Shown here one piece after another: positions 1-9,900 of a stretch of 18,740 bases of DNA. How positions within the stretch are numbered: the first letter of the stretch is position 1; every line of letters starts with the position of its first letter. The DNA lies in NCBI GenBank assembly GCA_023853785.1, contig JAJIRX010001080.1, positions 1 to 18,740 of the forward strand, written 5' to 3'. Source of the stretch: Psilocybe azurescens. Its lineage: Eukaryota; Basidiomycota; Agaricomycetes; Agaricales; Agrocybaceae. The translations under genes were made by a program, and so were the position numbers. Under the pieces are notes generated by a model, which searched no databases, was not told where the DNA came from, and was given only the letters and a program-made list of their open reading frames with translations.

Positions 1-828
1 CCACAAGGCCACGTCCCGTTTCAGTCGGTGACCTCTTCAGCCAGATCTCCCGCAGCTCAGCCGTCGACTGCATCCCAGCTCAAACAGCGAGCGCTCCAGC
101 TGTTCGAGATACCTATAGTCAAGGCCCAGTCCTGCTTCACGTGGGGCACGCACCGTAACCCAGTCGCTCTGCCACGTCGTGAGGCAGAGTTCTCACATGC
201 ACTCACGGTCACTGCCAGGGACAACACCGCCCAGCCCTCCGACGGCTCTGTCGCCTGCGAGATCCAGGGACGAATATGGACGACCCCCTCTTACCTATCA
301 CTCGTTACGGAGATTCCGGCGTGGTAGAAGATAGTCAAAGAATTATCGGGCGCTCAGGCGTCGTGGGGTATGTCAATTCCTCACACATCGATCTTATTCA
401 TCCCCATGGGGGCATCCTGTAGCTCAAGCGGTGGTTGATTTCACCCGCGAGACCTTCAATGGGAACTTGGGTACTACTCCACTCCCGAAAACATCCTCCT
501 CCCAATCCAGTGCGTTTGCGGAGCTATTCACTGCAAGAGACGACACTATTCGGCCGGCCTTTGGCCGTGGGCAGGCTCTCAGACCCTCTCAAATTCCTGC
601 TCTCTCCCCCGCTTGGTCTGACCATGGCGGGCTGGAAGCGGCAGCAGCTGGGTTGTATGACAGGCTGAGCCCGCACGTTCCTCTCTCGAAGGAAAGCACC
701 GGCCAGGCCACCCATCCGAGCACAGCAGGACAAGGGAAAGGTCGGGCTGACAAGCCTTCCTCCACCCCTGCTCCCCTCAACCTGTCCACCGGCCAAGAAG
801 CCTGTGGTCCCTAATCAGAGGCCCCCCG

Positions 829-1883
829 GTGCCCCCTTCCTCCTCACGCCCTGCGCCGGCTCCCTGTTCTTCCTGCGGACACCGCTCGCAAGGCTGCCCC
901 ATCAAGCAGCCAGCTTCACGGCTGCTCCTCCATCTAGGCCTCCCTCCCGCAAGGGTAGGAAGATCAGATTACACTGCTCATGGCCCCTCTAGGCGCCAGT
1001 TGCTCGTCGACATGGGAGATCATGCGAAAAGAGCTAATCTCTCCTGCACTTTATTCAAGGACTTGTCTTCGGATGTCCTTTCTCGCCAAGGCCTTCGCGT
1101 TAAGGTTCTTGGTGTTCAACTCACATACGATGGGTACTCTGTACCCACCGACAAAGTCCCCAGTGAGCGCAACACGGATATCCTCCGTGGAGCGATCACT
1201 TCTCTCAAGGCCCACTACAAGTTTACGCCGTGGGTGTGCACGTCCAAATCGTTCTTACGAATTGTCGGCGTCCCTCGGTTCCAAGGTACTCACTATGACC
1301 TGGACCATCTCACCGAACAGGATGAGGTTGCCTCGGCACTCAAAGCTCCCCATCTGGTCTCCATCTCACATACTGTGTGGCAACCCCCACATAGTTCAGC
1401 ACTTCCAAGGCAAGCACTACCGCCACTGCTTTCTTTGACATCTGGGACACCGCATCCGGTGCCAGCCCGCCAACTCATCGACAAACAGTTCATGTTCAGG
1501 GTCGTCCCCTCTGGATACGGGCCTGTTCGAAGAGCTCCGGCGTCCCCTCTGCACTCGGTGTTGGAGGTGGGGCCATCCTGTTGGCCGCTGTCATGCGGCT
1601 GCAGCTAAATATCCGCGCTGCTCTGGTCCTCTCAAGCTGGAGGAGCACCGCGCTGTTGCATCTTGTTGCAAAGGGAATCCAAAGGCAAACCCCACAGGCT
1701 CCAACGCCTTCTGGGGAGCCATGCCCTCATAACCCTCGCTGCCCCAACTGTGGAAAGAATCATGGTGCCCATGAGGCGCGCGTGTTCTGGAGTCACAGGT
1801 TCGATCCTCTCTGGGCTGCTGAGAAATATCGTCAGGTACGAGCAAATTTCCGCGCACCGTCAATCCTAACCACTGGTCACTAG
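829..1883 (+). pseudogene. LINE ORF1 (gag-like, zinc-knuckle) relic
   Basis: ORF1 proteins of fungal LINEs bind element RNA. The frame from 829 carries the typical central block, including RQLLVDMG, DKVPSERNTDILRGAI and SKSFLRIVGVP. Similarity then moves to another frame near 1432 (FDIWDTASGAS), to a third near 1612 (RCSGPLKLEEHRAVASCCKG), and finally to the frame open from 1581 to 1883 with GEPCPHNPRCPNCGKNHGA and SHRFDPLWAAEKYRQVR. The last zinc knuckle has CPNC and H, but its expected third cysteine is replaced, as ARVFW stands where RRCPFW-like sequence is usual. At least three frame changes break the gene. The stop at 1881-1883 lies just before the ATG of ORF2 at 1885, the usual tight ORF1/ORF2 spacing. 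Confidence 0.75.
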
Positions 1884-1884
1884 G

Positions 1885-2537
1885 ATGAGTCAAACCGTCC
1901 AGGACCTTCCGGTTGAATCTTGAGTTTCAATTGCGCAAAGTCAGCCTAAGCATAGAAACTATACTCAGACATTTTGTATTATGCGATATTGTTTTTATCC
2001 AAGAACCTCCCTGGAGGTTTGTACATACTGCACCGTCTACTTCTCGTAAGTCTGGCGATGATGTTATTGGCGCCCCATTGCACCCTTCGTGGTTGCCTAT
2101 AATACGTATTCCTGAACCCGACTCTCGCCCAAGGGTTATGGCCTATGTGTCTAACCGCTTGAAAGGTTTCGTCCATCCATGCGTCGCGATCTCATGATCA
2201 TCGCAGATGTACTCATCCTCAGCCTGTTCGCAAACGGACAGTGCTATAATCTGATGAATGTCTACTCAGACGATACCCATATGGCCACTCTCCTCCTAGC
2301 GGAGGGGCGGCCTCACTTCCGCCCTTCATCTATATGGGGGTGATTTTAACATTCATTTTGGAATGGGATGGAGGTCATAATGGCCATCCAGGAGTTGCCA
2401 CTCAGCTCCTTAACACTGCGGCGGAACTAGGCTTGCAAGGCTCCTTTTGTGAACCCGGGGCCAACCTTCTACCCCCGCATCAAGGCTTTTACTCAACAGT
2501 GATTGACTTGGTATTCGTGCAACGGACCAGACCCTGA
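1885..2537 (+). pseudogene. LINE ORF2 fragment: AP-type endonuclease domain only
   Basis: This is the endonuclease/exonuclease/phosphatase-fold domain that nicks target DNA for LINE insertion. Visible blocks are CDIVFIQEPPW (the metal-binding E in QEPPW), VIGAPLHPSWLPIIR, SRPRVMAYVSNRLKGF, LMNVYSDDTHMATLLL, GGDFNIH (near 2336-2356, catalytic D and N), GVATQLLNTAAELGL and VIDLVFV near the end. These lie in different frames: one from 1913 to about 2165, another to about 2335, another for GGDFNIH, and a last one from 2360 to 2537. The start reads into a stop after 12 codons. The catalytic landmarks survive but the domain is not translatable in one piece, and the reverse transcriptase that should follow is absent. 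Confidence 0.8.
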
Positions 2538-2577
2538 CAGCGCAGGTCACAGGTTCACAACCACTGCTGGCGCCGAC

Positions 2578-2983
2578 CGCTGTATGTCTGACATACAGCG
2601 ATTTATATACATGACTTATGTAAGAATTGATGTAAGTATGACATATAGTATTTATGTTTAGAAATAATACAGATATCAAACATATATTCTGTTCGGTAGC
2701 TGTATTTTGAACAAACACCGTTTCTGTTTCTAAGCTGTAAGTAAATAAAACACCTGAATAAACATGACTTCTTTTCTTTGGCTGTTTGTCAAAGATACAG
2801 AATAGCTGTATATAATAGCTGTATGTAAAACATACAGATATGGTGTATATAATTGCTGTATGTTATACAAATATGACTTGTGTAAATAGAACTTACAGTT
2901 AAAGAACAGAACTTCTGTTAGTAAAACAAACAGAATTTATGTATGTAATTACTGTATGTCGACCTTACATCGAAACATACAGT
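2578..2983. repeat. AT-rich block with seven inverted/direct copies of CTGTATGT
   Basis: The octamer CTGTATGT occurs at 2580-2587, 2819-2826, 2856-2863 and 2952-2959, and its complement ACATACAG at 2591-2598, 2830-2837 and 2975-2982. Three pairs form hairpin-capable palindromes. 2578-2600 is perfect with 11-base arms and one central base. 2819-2837 has 8-base arms and a 3-base loop. 2951-2983 has 9-base arms and a 15-base loop. The first and last palindromes mark both edges of an otherwise A/T-rich, non-coding stretch. It could be a foldback or MITE-like insertion, or a protein-binding array. No coding potential is seen. Confidence 0.7.
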
Positions 2984-3102
2984 CGACTCGCTCAGCGAGT
3001 CGATGAGTGCGCGAAGAATTCGCATTTCGGCGCGACGGCGACTCGCACACGACATTTAAACAATTGAATGTACTTTATTATCGACTCGCGGTTCATTCAA
3101 TT
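2983..3102. repeat. Palindromes with a repeated CGACTCGC motif
   Basis: 2983-3003 is a perfect palindrome with 10-base arms around one base (TCGACTCGCT / AGCGAGTCGA). The core GCGACTCGC or CGACTCGC recurs near 3049 and 3082. A second inverted repeat pairs AATTGAATG at 3062-3070 with CATTCAATT at 3094-3102 over a 23-base loop. Base composition shifts here from A/T-rich to CpG-rich. The stretch lies upstream of the small gene that starts at 3314, so it may hold promoter elements or the end of the neighbouring repeat. Confidence 0.55.
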
Positions 3103-3313
3103 TAATCCATTTGACGCGATAAAGACGCGTATTTTACTGACTACAGAGTGCAAAGATCTATTTAGTTAACCATTTGTAAACGACAACGCCAAAGTGAATC
3201 GATACTTAAGCGCGTGAAGAAACCGGGCACAAATCCCACTATCAACTTTTTCACCATCATCCGTCACATCGAGTACATCCTCGCTACGCACTCACACCGA
3301 ATACCGAATATCA

Positions 3314-3765
3314 ATGTCTGGCGCTAATTCTTCTACAGAGCAAGGTAAGTGTCGTTGTATATCTAAGAAAATAGCTCATCAAACTAACCTAATGATGCCC
3401 AGACGTAGAGATGCACGTCTGCGCGACTCGAGACTGCGATGAATGCGGTCGAGAAGGTAAGGAAATGTCGCTATCGACTCATTCGACGGTCATGGCCTCA
3501 TACCCGTTCGGCAGTCTCGACAATCCAGCGAGAGGGGAGAGATGACGCGACCGATGCAATAACGAAGGCGTTGGCCCTCCTCGGTGAGTCGTCGCTGTGC
3601 TAGCCGTCAAGTTTCCAGCGCGGCTCACGTTAGTTATTCCCCGCCGAAGATCTCAACTCCAAGGATGCAGCCACTCGGTCGGACGAGGAGATGGATATCG
3701 ATAACGAGGAAGCGTCGGGAGCCTTCAACGGCGGGAGAGGCTATGGAGGACGTAGAGGACGGTAG
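3314..3765 (+). CDS. Small four-exon hypothetical protein, 89 aa, Gly/Arg-rich tail
   Basis: Four short exons (3314-3344, 3403-3456, 3515-3583, 3650-3765) join into one 89-codon reading frame. Introns of 58, 58 and 66 nt all start GTAAG or GTGAG, end AG, interrupt the frame after codon position 1 and leave a G before each donor. Intron 1 has an ideal branch site (ACTAACC). The protein begins MSGANSSTEQ and has a small cysteine cluster (C-x4-C-x2-C in HVCATRDCDECGRE). A charged middle follows, then an acidic patch (SDEEMDIDNEE), and it ends in GGRGYGGRRGR, an RGG-like tail of the sort that often binds RNA. I do not recognise the family. The consistent splicing argues for a real gene, and unlike its neighbours no frame break is needed. 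A CT/CA-rich leader precedes the ATG. Confidence 0.6.
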
Positions 3766-3995
3766 CTCGGGCGATGGGGAGGGATAGGGGGACTGTGACG
3801 AAGAGTCGAATGAGGAGGAGAAGATGGAGATATAAGGCGCTGTATGGCCACTTAAAAGACGATGAAATGTGACGAGAAGGGTATGGGAAGGGTATGGTTT
3901 GATCGACATGATATGTAACATAAAACAGTGCGGTGAAGCACACACATATAGATCCAGTTTGACCGAAGGGGAAGAAATATGCAAGCTATGATCAT

Positions 3996-4410
3996 TCAAT
4001 GCAAAAACTTTTCATTCTGAGCACGGACTTCCTTGGAGAGATAAGGCCAAGTCAGAGTCCTAACCACCTCTTTCTTCAGCTTGCGCTCGTCGCCACCCGC
4101 GCATTCTTTCGCCAGCTTGATCTCCCATCCGCACAGAATATACAGCAGTCGCACGTTTGACTGAATGAGCACCGAGAGCCGCCGCGAGCGAACGATGGCG
4201 TACGCATCCGCGAGGCGGCAGGCTAAGGTGCTTCATCACCTAGGCGATCTATACGAAAAAAGAGGAAAATAGATTAAAAATACGTCATATAAAAGAACAC
4301 GATAAATCATCTATACGCACTGTGACAGTCGCGCTCCGCGACACGCCGCTGTACGACGGGCCGGGGTGGGGTGCGCCGGGAGGTGCGGAGACGCTGGGAA
4401 ATGGAAGTTA
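3996..4410 (-). pseudogene. Dual-specificity phosphatase relic (Pps1-like C-terminus)
   Basis: Read on the minus strand, 4321-4347 encodes GVSRSATVT, the second half of the HCx5R phosphatase loop. A 72-nt intron follows (4249-4320, GTGCGT..TATAG), then IA-stop-VMKHLSLP, then a frame change, then ADAYAIVRSRRLSVLIQSNV, RLLYILCGWEIKLAKE and an end at WPYLSKEVRAQNEKFLH. This matches the last two exons of a fungal dual-specificity phosphatase, most like Pps1. Three lesions kill it. An in-frame TAG lies at 4240-4242 where Tyr is expected. One extra base lies near 4215. The bases before GVSRS read PSY-S, so the catalytic His-Cys is gone. No upstream domains are seen. It faces the small gene at 3314-3765 tail to tail. 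Phosphatase: fairly sure; Pps1 in particular: moderate. Confidence 0.7.
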
Positions 4411-6063
4411 GGGTGAGTATGCATATGCGCGTGGGTGGACTGTTTCTGCATCCGCGAAGAGTACATTTGGGCAGGAGACGTTTGTATCGGAGGACCTAGA
4501 GGTTAAAAAAAAAAAAGAAAACTGAGTAAACGGACTCTAGTGATAGAGTCTTGGCAGTATCTCTAATGACATGAAAGATGGATTATGAACACCGGAATTC
4601 AGTGCACGATAACGCGGCTAGAACACTTACAAGTACGTGAATGTGTCTTGTGATACAATCTCTAAGGATTGGCGTTGAGAGCCTGTGTGCTCGGAGCCAC
4701 GCTGCTTCCCGATTGAAACACGCCTTCACCCACGGCTTCGACTTTTAAGAGTTGTTCGTGATTGCGTTGAAACATGTAATATCGACTCAAATTTTGGAGA
4801 GTCGTAGCTAGAGTAATGATTTCTATATCATGGGCGAATTCACTAATATCGTGCATGCGATATAATTCGCTTTAGAGAGCGTCATTGCGGTTCGAACAAT
4901 GAGCGCATATGATATTCTGCAATAACACCGCAAGTCTACCAAACACCTTAAAAATTAGCCAAGATTCACTGAAAAGTCACCGTTGTACAGACCGGGCTTT
5001 TGAAGAAGCTTTCCTGGTCGTCAAGGTCTGTCAAGTTGAACATGCCAGAGCATCATAAAGCAATCAAGACACACCTTTGACTATGGTTTCCTCAAACTTT
5101 CCTCGTGATTTACACGCCACGAATTACACTATGTGTGTCCCAGACCGTCTGCAGTGCAAACATAAAGCAACCGAAACAGAGGCATGAAAAACTTCATCCT
5201 CTGAATCATATCGTTCTCAGCGAGCAATAGACAATCGTCATATCAAATTACTGTACTCCAATAGCAGAGGTTGCTACATACTGAACTAAGTGTATATTAG
5301 AGGTATTCATTACTTTACAATACTCTTTTGGTGAGCGATGCTGGCTGTTATGGGATAGATCCTGCAGCGCGCTTGAGGCGCGCGCAAATGGGATGCTAGA
5401 ATGTTGGAACGAAGGGGAAAGTGTCACATTGTCACACCAGCGTCTTTGATATACGACGACGATTTCCATGCCGTCGCTTTTTGAAAACCGCCTTCTCGGC
5501 TTCATCGGCATGAAATTTCGCCCTGTATATCACCCTCGCACACTTATTTTCTCGCGCTTTCCCCTCTCATTCCTCCCATCGCACTTGTAAATCAAAATTA
5601 GACCAATTCTCACTTCCATTGACTATGATTGCACTCGTACATAGATATATTATGATTGAGAATAATTCCATCAAACTTCGCGCACTGCTTGTTTTCACAT
5701 CATATTTGATAAAGCGCAGTGCTGACTTAGTAGGGAGAGGACAGTGATTAAAATTAAAAATGGTCGCCGTGCTCGGAGATTTGATAATTAAACTAGCACA
5801 CAAACTATCGCACAACTATACTAGACAGTAGCGGTTATAGTGGTAATGATATGCTGGGAGGGGATGAAATCGGATGCTAATGCACGTTAGAACAGAAAGT
5901 GAAGTCGGCCGCCGGTCTGAACTAATCAAAGTGCGCGAGACCTTCAGCATATCATCCAACTCCTGATGGTTGTGATTAGTATTGTTGGTATGTGTCGTAT
6001 CCGAATTTTAAATGAAAGAAATCTGGCAAATTGTCGATGGGAAGTGCAGATCGCATCGGTGCG
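4411..6063. other. Long non-coding stretch, no recognisable gene
   Basis: No reading frame here gives a recognisable protein. Short open frames exist (for example 4662-4856 and 5248-5511 on the minus strand) but have no convincing start context, splicing partners or motifs. A run of 12 A lies at 4505-4516. The segment near 5506-5570 is pyrimidine-rich and shares a short CGGCATGAAA(A)TTTC box with 15585-15599. I see no tRNA or rRNA. Confidence 0.5.
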
Positions 6064-6375
6064 TTACCAATGAAAAATATTCTTCGGCCAGATCGGTAGG
6101 AAACGAAATCGCAACGGGTTGTGGAGTCCCCATGTTGCCTACAAGACGGTTCAGAAGCAATATCATATCCAGATCAACGTACATACCTCCAACGAATCCA
6201 AGTCATTCTGCGACCAGATATGGTCAACTGCGCTAATAATGTCTCCCGATCTAAGGCCGGCGTAATTATTGAAAAAGTACGGAGTAGCAAGAGATACAGG
6301 CATAGAAACGATGTATTGACGCTTTGGATGAGGAAAGGCTGGTTGGTACGCCTCTGAAGTTGAATTTGGAGCCAT
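6064..6375 (-). CDS. Possible two-exon small protein, 87 aa
   Basis: An ATG at 6375 opens a frame of 63 codons (beginning MAPNSTSEAYQPAFPHPKRQ) up to a GTATGT donor at 6186. A 48-nt intron ending CTTGTAG (6139-6186) joins in phase 0 to 25 codons ending in FRFLPIWPKNIFHW and TAA at 6064. The frame is also open upstream of the ATG to 6498, so the start is uncertain. The ending is rich in Trp, Phe and Pro. No family is recognised. Support is only the open frame plus a plausible intron of the length used by neighbouring genes; chance cannot be excluded. Confidence 0.3.
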
Positions 6376-6950
6376 AAAAGCCGATGCACTCGCGTGCGGG
6401 AACCTTGACGGGTTGGTTATAGTAGAAAATGCTGATGGAAAGGAGAAGCATTTATGGCATATTTTGAAGGCCGAGAAATATAAAAAGGGTACAAGCAAGT
6501 GATTAATTGCTGAAAGTTGATCAAGGAGAAGGAGACGATCATGGTTGGGAGAGAGAAAGTTAGCGATTTGAAAGCGATTTAAACATATTTAAAGCTTACA
6601 ACACAAAGGAAAAGAGCTAAGCAAGCGATTGACCTTCAGACAAAGGCGAGCTCAGTGTGGCGAGAGGAAAGCGTGAGAATATATTGAGATTGTCCTGTTA
6701 TCGCACAATTACAACTAGATGATCGTGTCAGTAACACGACTTAAAGTTAGCACCTTGTACTAGTAAGACGCACAAAGGTGCATAGTCTGTTAAGAAGGCG
6801 GTGATTTCCTTATGCTAACGTTCTCCAGCCTTAAGGAATTCAAGAATTTGACTCTCAGGCTGAAGTCAGTTCAAGATTACCATCGCGCCTACGTGTAAAC
6901 ATATAGACAAGAGAAATAGTACATCAAATTTTGTACAATTATGTTCTGTA
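6376..6950. other. Intergenic stretch between the small gene and the transposase 3' end
   Basis: No gene is recognised. The stretch lies downstream of the transposase stop at 6951-6953 and would be expected to hold one end of the transposon, but I see no CACTA-like terminus or clear inverted partner of sequence beyond 10667. Confidence 0.4.
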
Positions 6951-9900
6951 TCAAACCGACGTAACTCGAGATAAACTTACGCATACGGCAACGTCTTGCC
7001 CTTCCCACGGAATAACACATTTGGCGTAGTGAGTATCGACCATAGATAAGGGAATAACTTCAATAAAGTCCTCCATCTCAACGCCCCAAATATTTGCTCC
7101 GAGATATGGGTAGTGAGCGTAGGGATCGTCTTTGATTTTCGCTGTCTGAAGTCGTTTGACGAGCCAAATAGTGTCGAACAGAAGACTTTCACGGAAGAAA
7201 AGAATATCCTGAATGCAATAGGGTATTGAGTCGTAAAGAATCTGACTGTTGCCTTCGTGGATGGAAGCCCTAGTATATGAAACACGACCTTGTGTATATC
7301 GACCTATAACGTTGGCAGGAGGACATTGAGAAATTTTATAGGTCATCTTAATCACATTCCGGACGTTCGAGTCGAGTTGAGTTTCTGAACTTTGGTGGTA
7401 ATAAATGTCATCGTTGCCGAGTTCCGTATCCTGGTCGTCGACTTCAATTTCCTGCGCTGTAGCTGTAGCGTAACTTGCTAGAGAATTTTGATTCTGAGGT
7501 CGAACAAATCTCTCGAACATCGAGCGCAATTGAGAATGATGGGAGGGCATGTTACTTTGGAAAATAGCGCTCTGAGATTCGATCTTCTATGCCACGACTC
7601 TGCGATTGTAGCCTCGTACTCGCCTGAGTTTTATCAGCTATATATAACGTTCCAACCCCAAATATTGGAATGATGGCTTACCTGGATGGTAATTGGTGTG
7701 AATTCGCTGAAGTGTTCCGATCATACGCTCAAAAGGAAATGTCCACCAGCCATGCACAGGCCCGTACGCAGATAGAAATTCCCAAGATGTAAGGCCATAT
7801 GGTGATTAGGATGGCATTTGTAGTCCGGAAAAGACGCGCCAATTCCTGACGGTAAACCAGCATGTGATCGAGATAAAGTTCCCCGTGTCTAGCCGATGTT
7901 TTTCGAGAAGTTATGATGGAAATTGCCTGGAATAACGCCATCGTCAGCTTGAGAAGATCTTGACGTTCACGGCTCGCAATGTCGTTGCAGCTTCTTGACC
8001 ATAGGCGAATGAGAGTGACGGGAAGATAAAGAGATCCTGCTGCTCGCCATTGATCAGATTTCAGTTTGGGACCAGAGGAAGAAATTGACGTAGGAATTGA
8101 AGTCGCCCAAGATGGCTTTACCATCACTTGAATGTCTCGTCGTATTTCACCCATATCTTCAAGTAAGTAAGTAACCCTGTCTGCCACTTAATCCAGGGGA
8201 GGTACGAGAGGCTGGCAATATCTCAGGCTGTTTAGTTCGCTACATTGAGAGTAAATTTGAGTCGGTCGGGGTCAGAAGCCGAGCAGTGATAGAAAATTGT
8301 ACCACGTACCCATCTCACCACAATCTCTGCCAGTTCTGGTTTGCGGTACTTTCTTTTGACAGGAGAGGAGGTATCTATGCCTGTGGCTGTCACAGTCATC
8401 GGGATACAACCAAGTCCTTTACAGACATAAATTAGCGACGATAGATGGCAGGCTTTTCCGGCCCAATGTTTGGCATGCTTCTGAATAGTAGCTTCTACGT
8501 CTGGGCCTTTTGGAGCGGTTGTTTCAGCCAGTCTTCCAAGCGCCTGACGCTTGCCTTTTGGGTCGGGGTGAAAAGATCAGTGTCCAAGTTATCAGCGGTG
8601 TAGGGAATAAATGTCCTGCAAGGGAATTGACGACAGGCAAGCCTTCTTTGGGAATCTTTTTACATCCCAAGATATTCTGAAAGTGCTCCTTGATCAAACC
8701 CAAGAAGAGGTTGTGCATCGGATCGATCGGCAGGTGCTTGGTTGCGTCATAGTATGGCAAACGAAGCAATTCCGAGGAACGCAGGCCCGATAAGTCGAAG
8801 GAACTGTCCGCCAGGTTTTGAGTTGCTGCGTCACGGTACTTTTGAGCACGAAGTCGGCAGGAATCGTTGGTGCGCCATGTCCAGGTAGTATATTCAACGT
8901 CGTTGTAAGAATGCTTAGTAAGACTGCAAGTGCAAACTGAACAGAAAAATTCGTGATTATGCGAAGAGAAGCCGCCAATTTTGCGAGCAGCAGGAAGATC
9001 TGCTATAACTGCAATGAGAGCGCAAAAGATCCATCGCCCGAGTTCATAGAGAGCCGTCCTCGTAAAACGTACGCCTTCCCAAAATAACAACAATTCATCA
9101 ACCAAGGGCCGCAATAATGGGTTAATGGAGTCAAGGCTAGGCTCAGAGGGTCCTGGAATAATGCCGGCAAGGAAGATGTTCTCGGGTTTGTAGCGGATGT
9201 CGATGGGAAGATTAAGACATATCAAGGCGATGACACCGATCGACACTTTCTTACCGGCAGTCAAATTTCTCAGAGGGTTGAAGAAATCGAATCCAAGAGA
9301 GAAAAGGTATCTGCCTGAAGTCTCGTCACCGATTTTGCTAAAGTGCGTCTTTTTGTCGTGTCCTTTGAGTTCCTTGATACGCGTTGCCTGGAAAATATCT
9401 TCGATATCACCGTGCTCATCTGATTTCATCCTCTGCCAGGCTGAATCCATCTTCTCCTCGTATGTTCTCCGTGAAACGAGGTTAGCCATCCAATCATGAA
9501 AGCTGAAAGCAATGTATGGTTTGATCGGCGTATTGATCCGGCCTTTTCCAATCCGTGTAGGGCGAACCAGCAGCTCTCTGCAGGATCTAGTAGGACCTCC
9601 CTGCTTCATAGGTCTTCGGCGAGCTCGACATCTCTCCGGGTAGACAGGGATATCATGCACCATTTCCGCCGAGTAGATCTCGTAGCACTTGGGGCACGTT
9701 GCGTACACTGTACTGTGCGCGTCGAGATTGAAATAGCTTGTTGCCGTCACGGACGTCACGAGGAAATTTGCTCAGAAGCCTCTGAATTACGGGTGGGACG
9801 GTAATTTGAGAGGCTGAAATAGCTGTGCACGATGTAATCGCACATTTGAAAGATCCAGTGGCAACCGCGTCGAAAGGCCAAGAATAACTTGGATGGCTAC

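Larger units (their letters stand above)
1..2540 (+). mobile_element. Decayed non-LTR retrotransposon (LINE), 3'-truncated
   Basis: The stretch carries, in order, a Pro/Ser-rich leader, a gag-like ORF1 with cysteine-rich zinc knuckles, and the apurinic-type endonuclease of ORF2, all on the plus strand. This is the order of basidiomycete APE-type LINEs. Nothing resembling a reverse transcriptase (no F-A-D-D box) follows the endonuclease, so the element stops about 40 bases before a palindromic AT-rich block. Coding similarity jumps between frames many times and stops occur within it, so no full-length product can be made. The element probably extends left beyond the window. The 1-828 part is low-complexity coding-like sequence (open frames at 28-327 and 431-814) that I attribute to the ORF1 leader only by position. 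Confidence 0.8.

Noticed and set aside
3634..3999. Minus-strand open frame of 121 codons
   Set aside because: It overlaps the last exon of the spliced plus-strand gene and has Ser/Pro-rich antisense character with no motif.
4505..4516. Run of 12 A as the poly(A) tail of a retroposed copy
   Set aside because: The nearby phosphatase relic is on the other strand and keeps an intron, so it is not a processed copy. No target duplication is seen.
4662..4856. Minus-strand open frame of 64 codons as a gene
   Set aside because: Codon pattern is acceptable, but there is no recognisable domain, no clear splicing partner and nothing conserved that I can name.
5248..5511. Minus-strand open frame of 87 codons as a gene
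   Set aside because: Composition is irregular, no motif is seen, and it overlaps a promoter-like tract.
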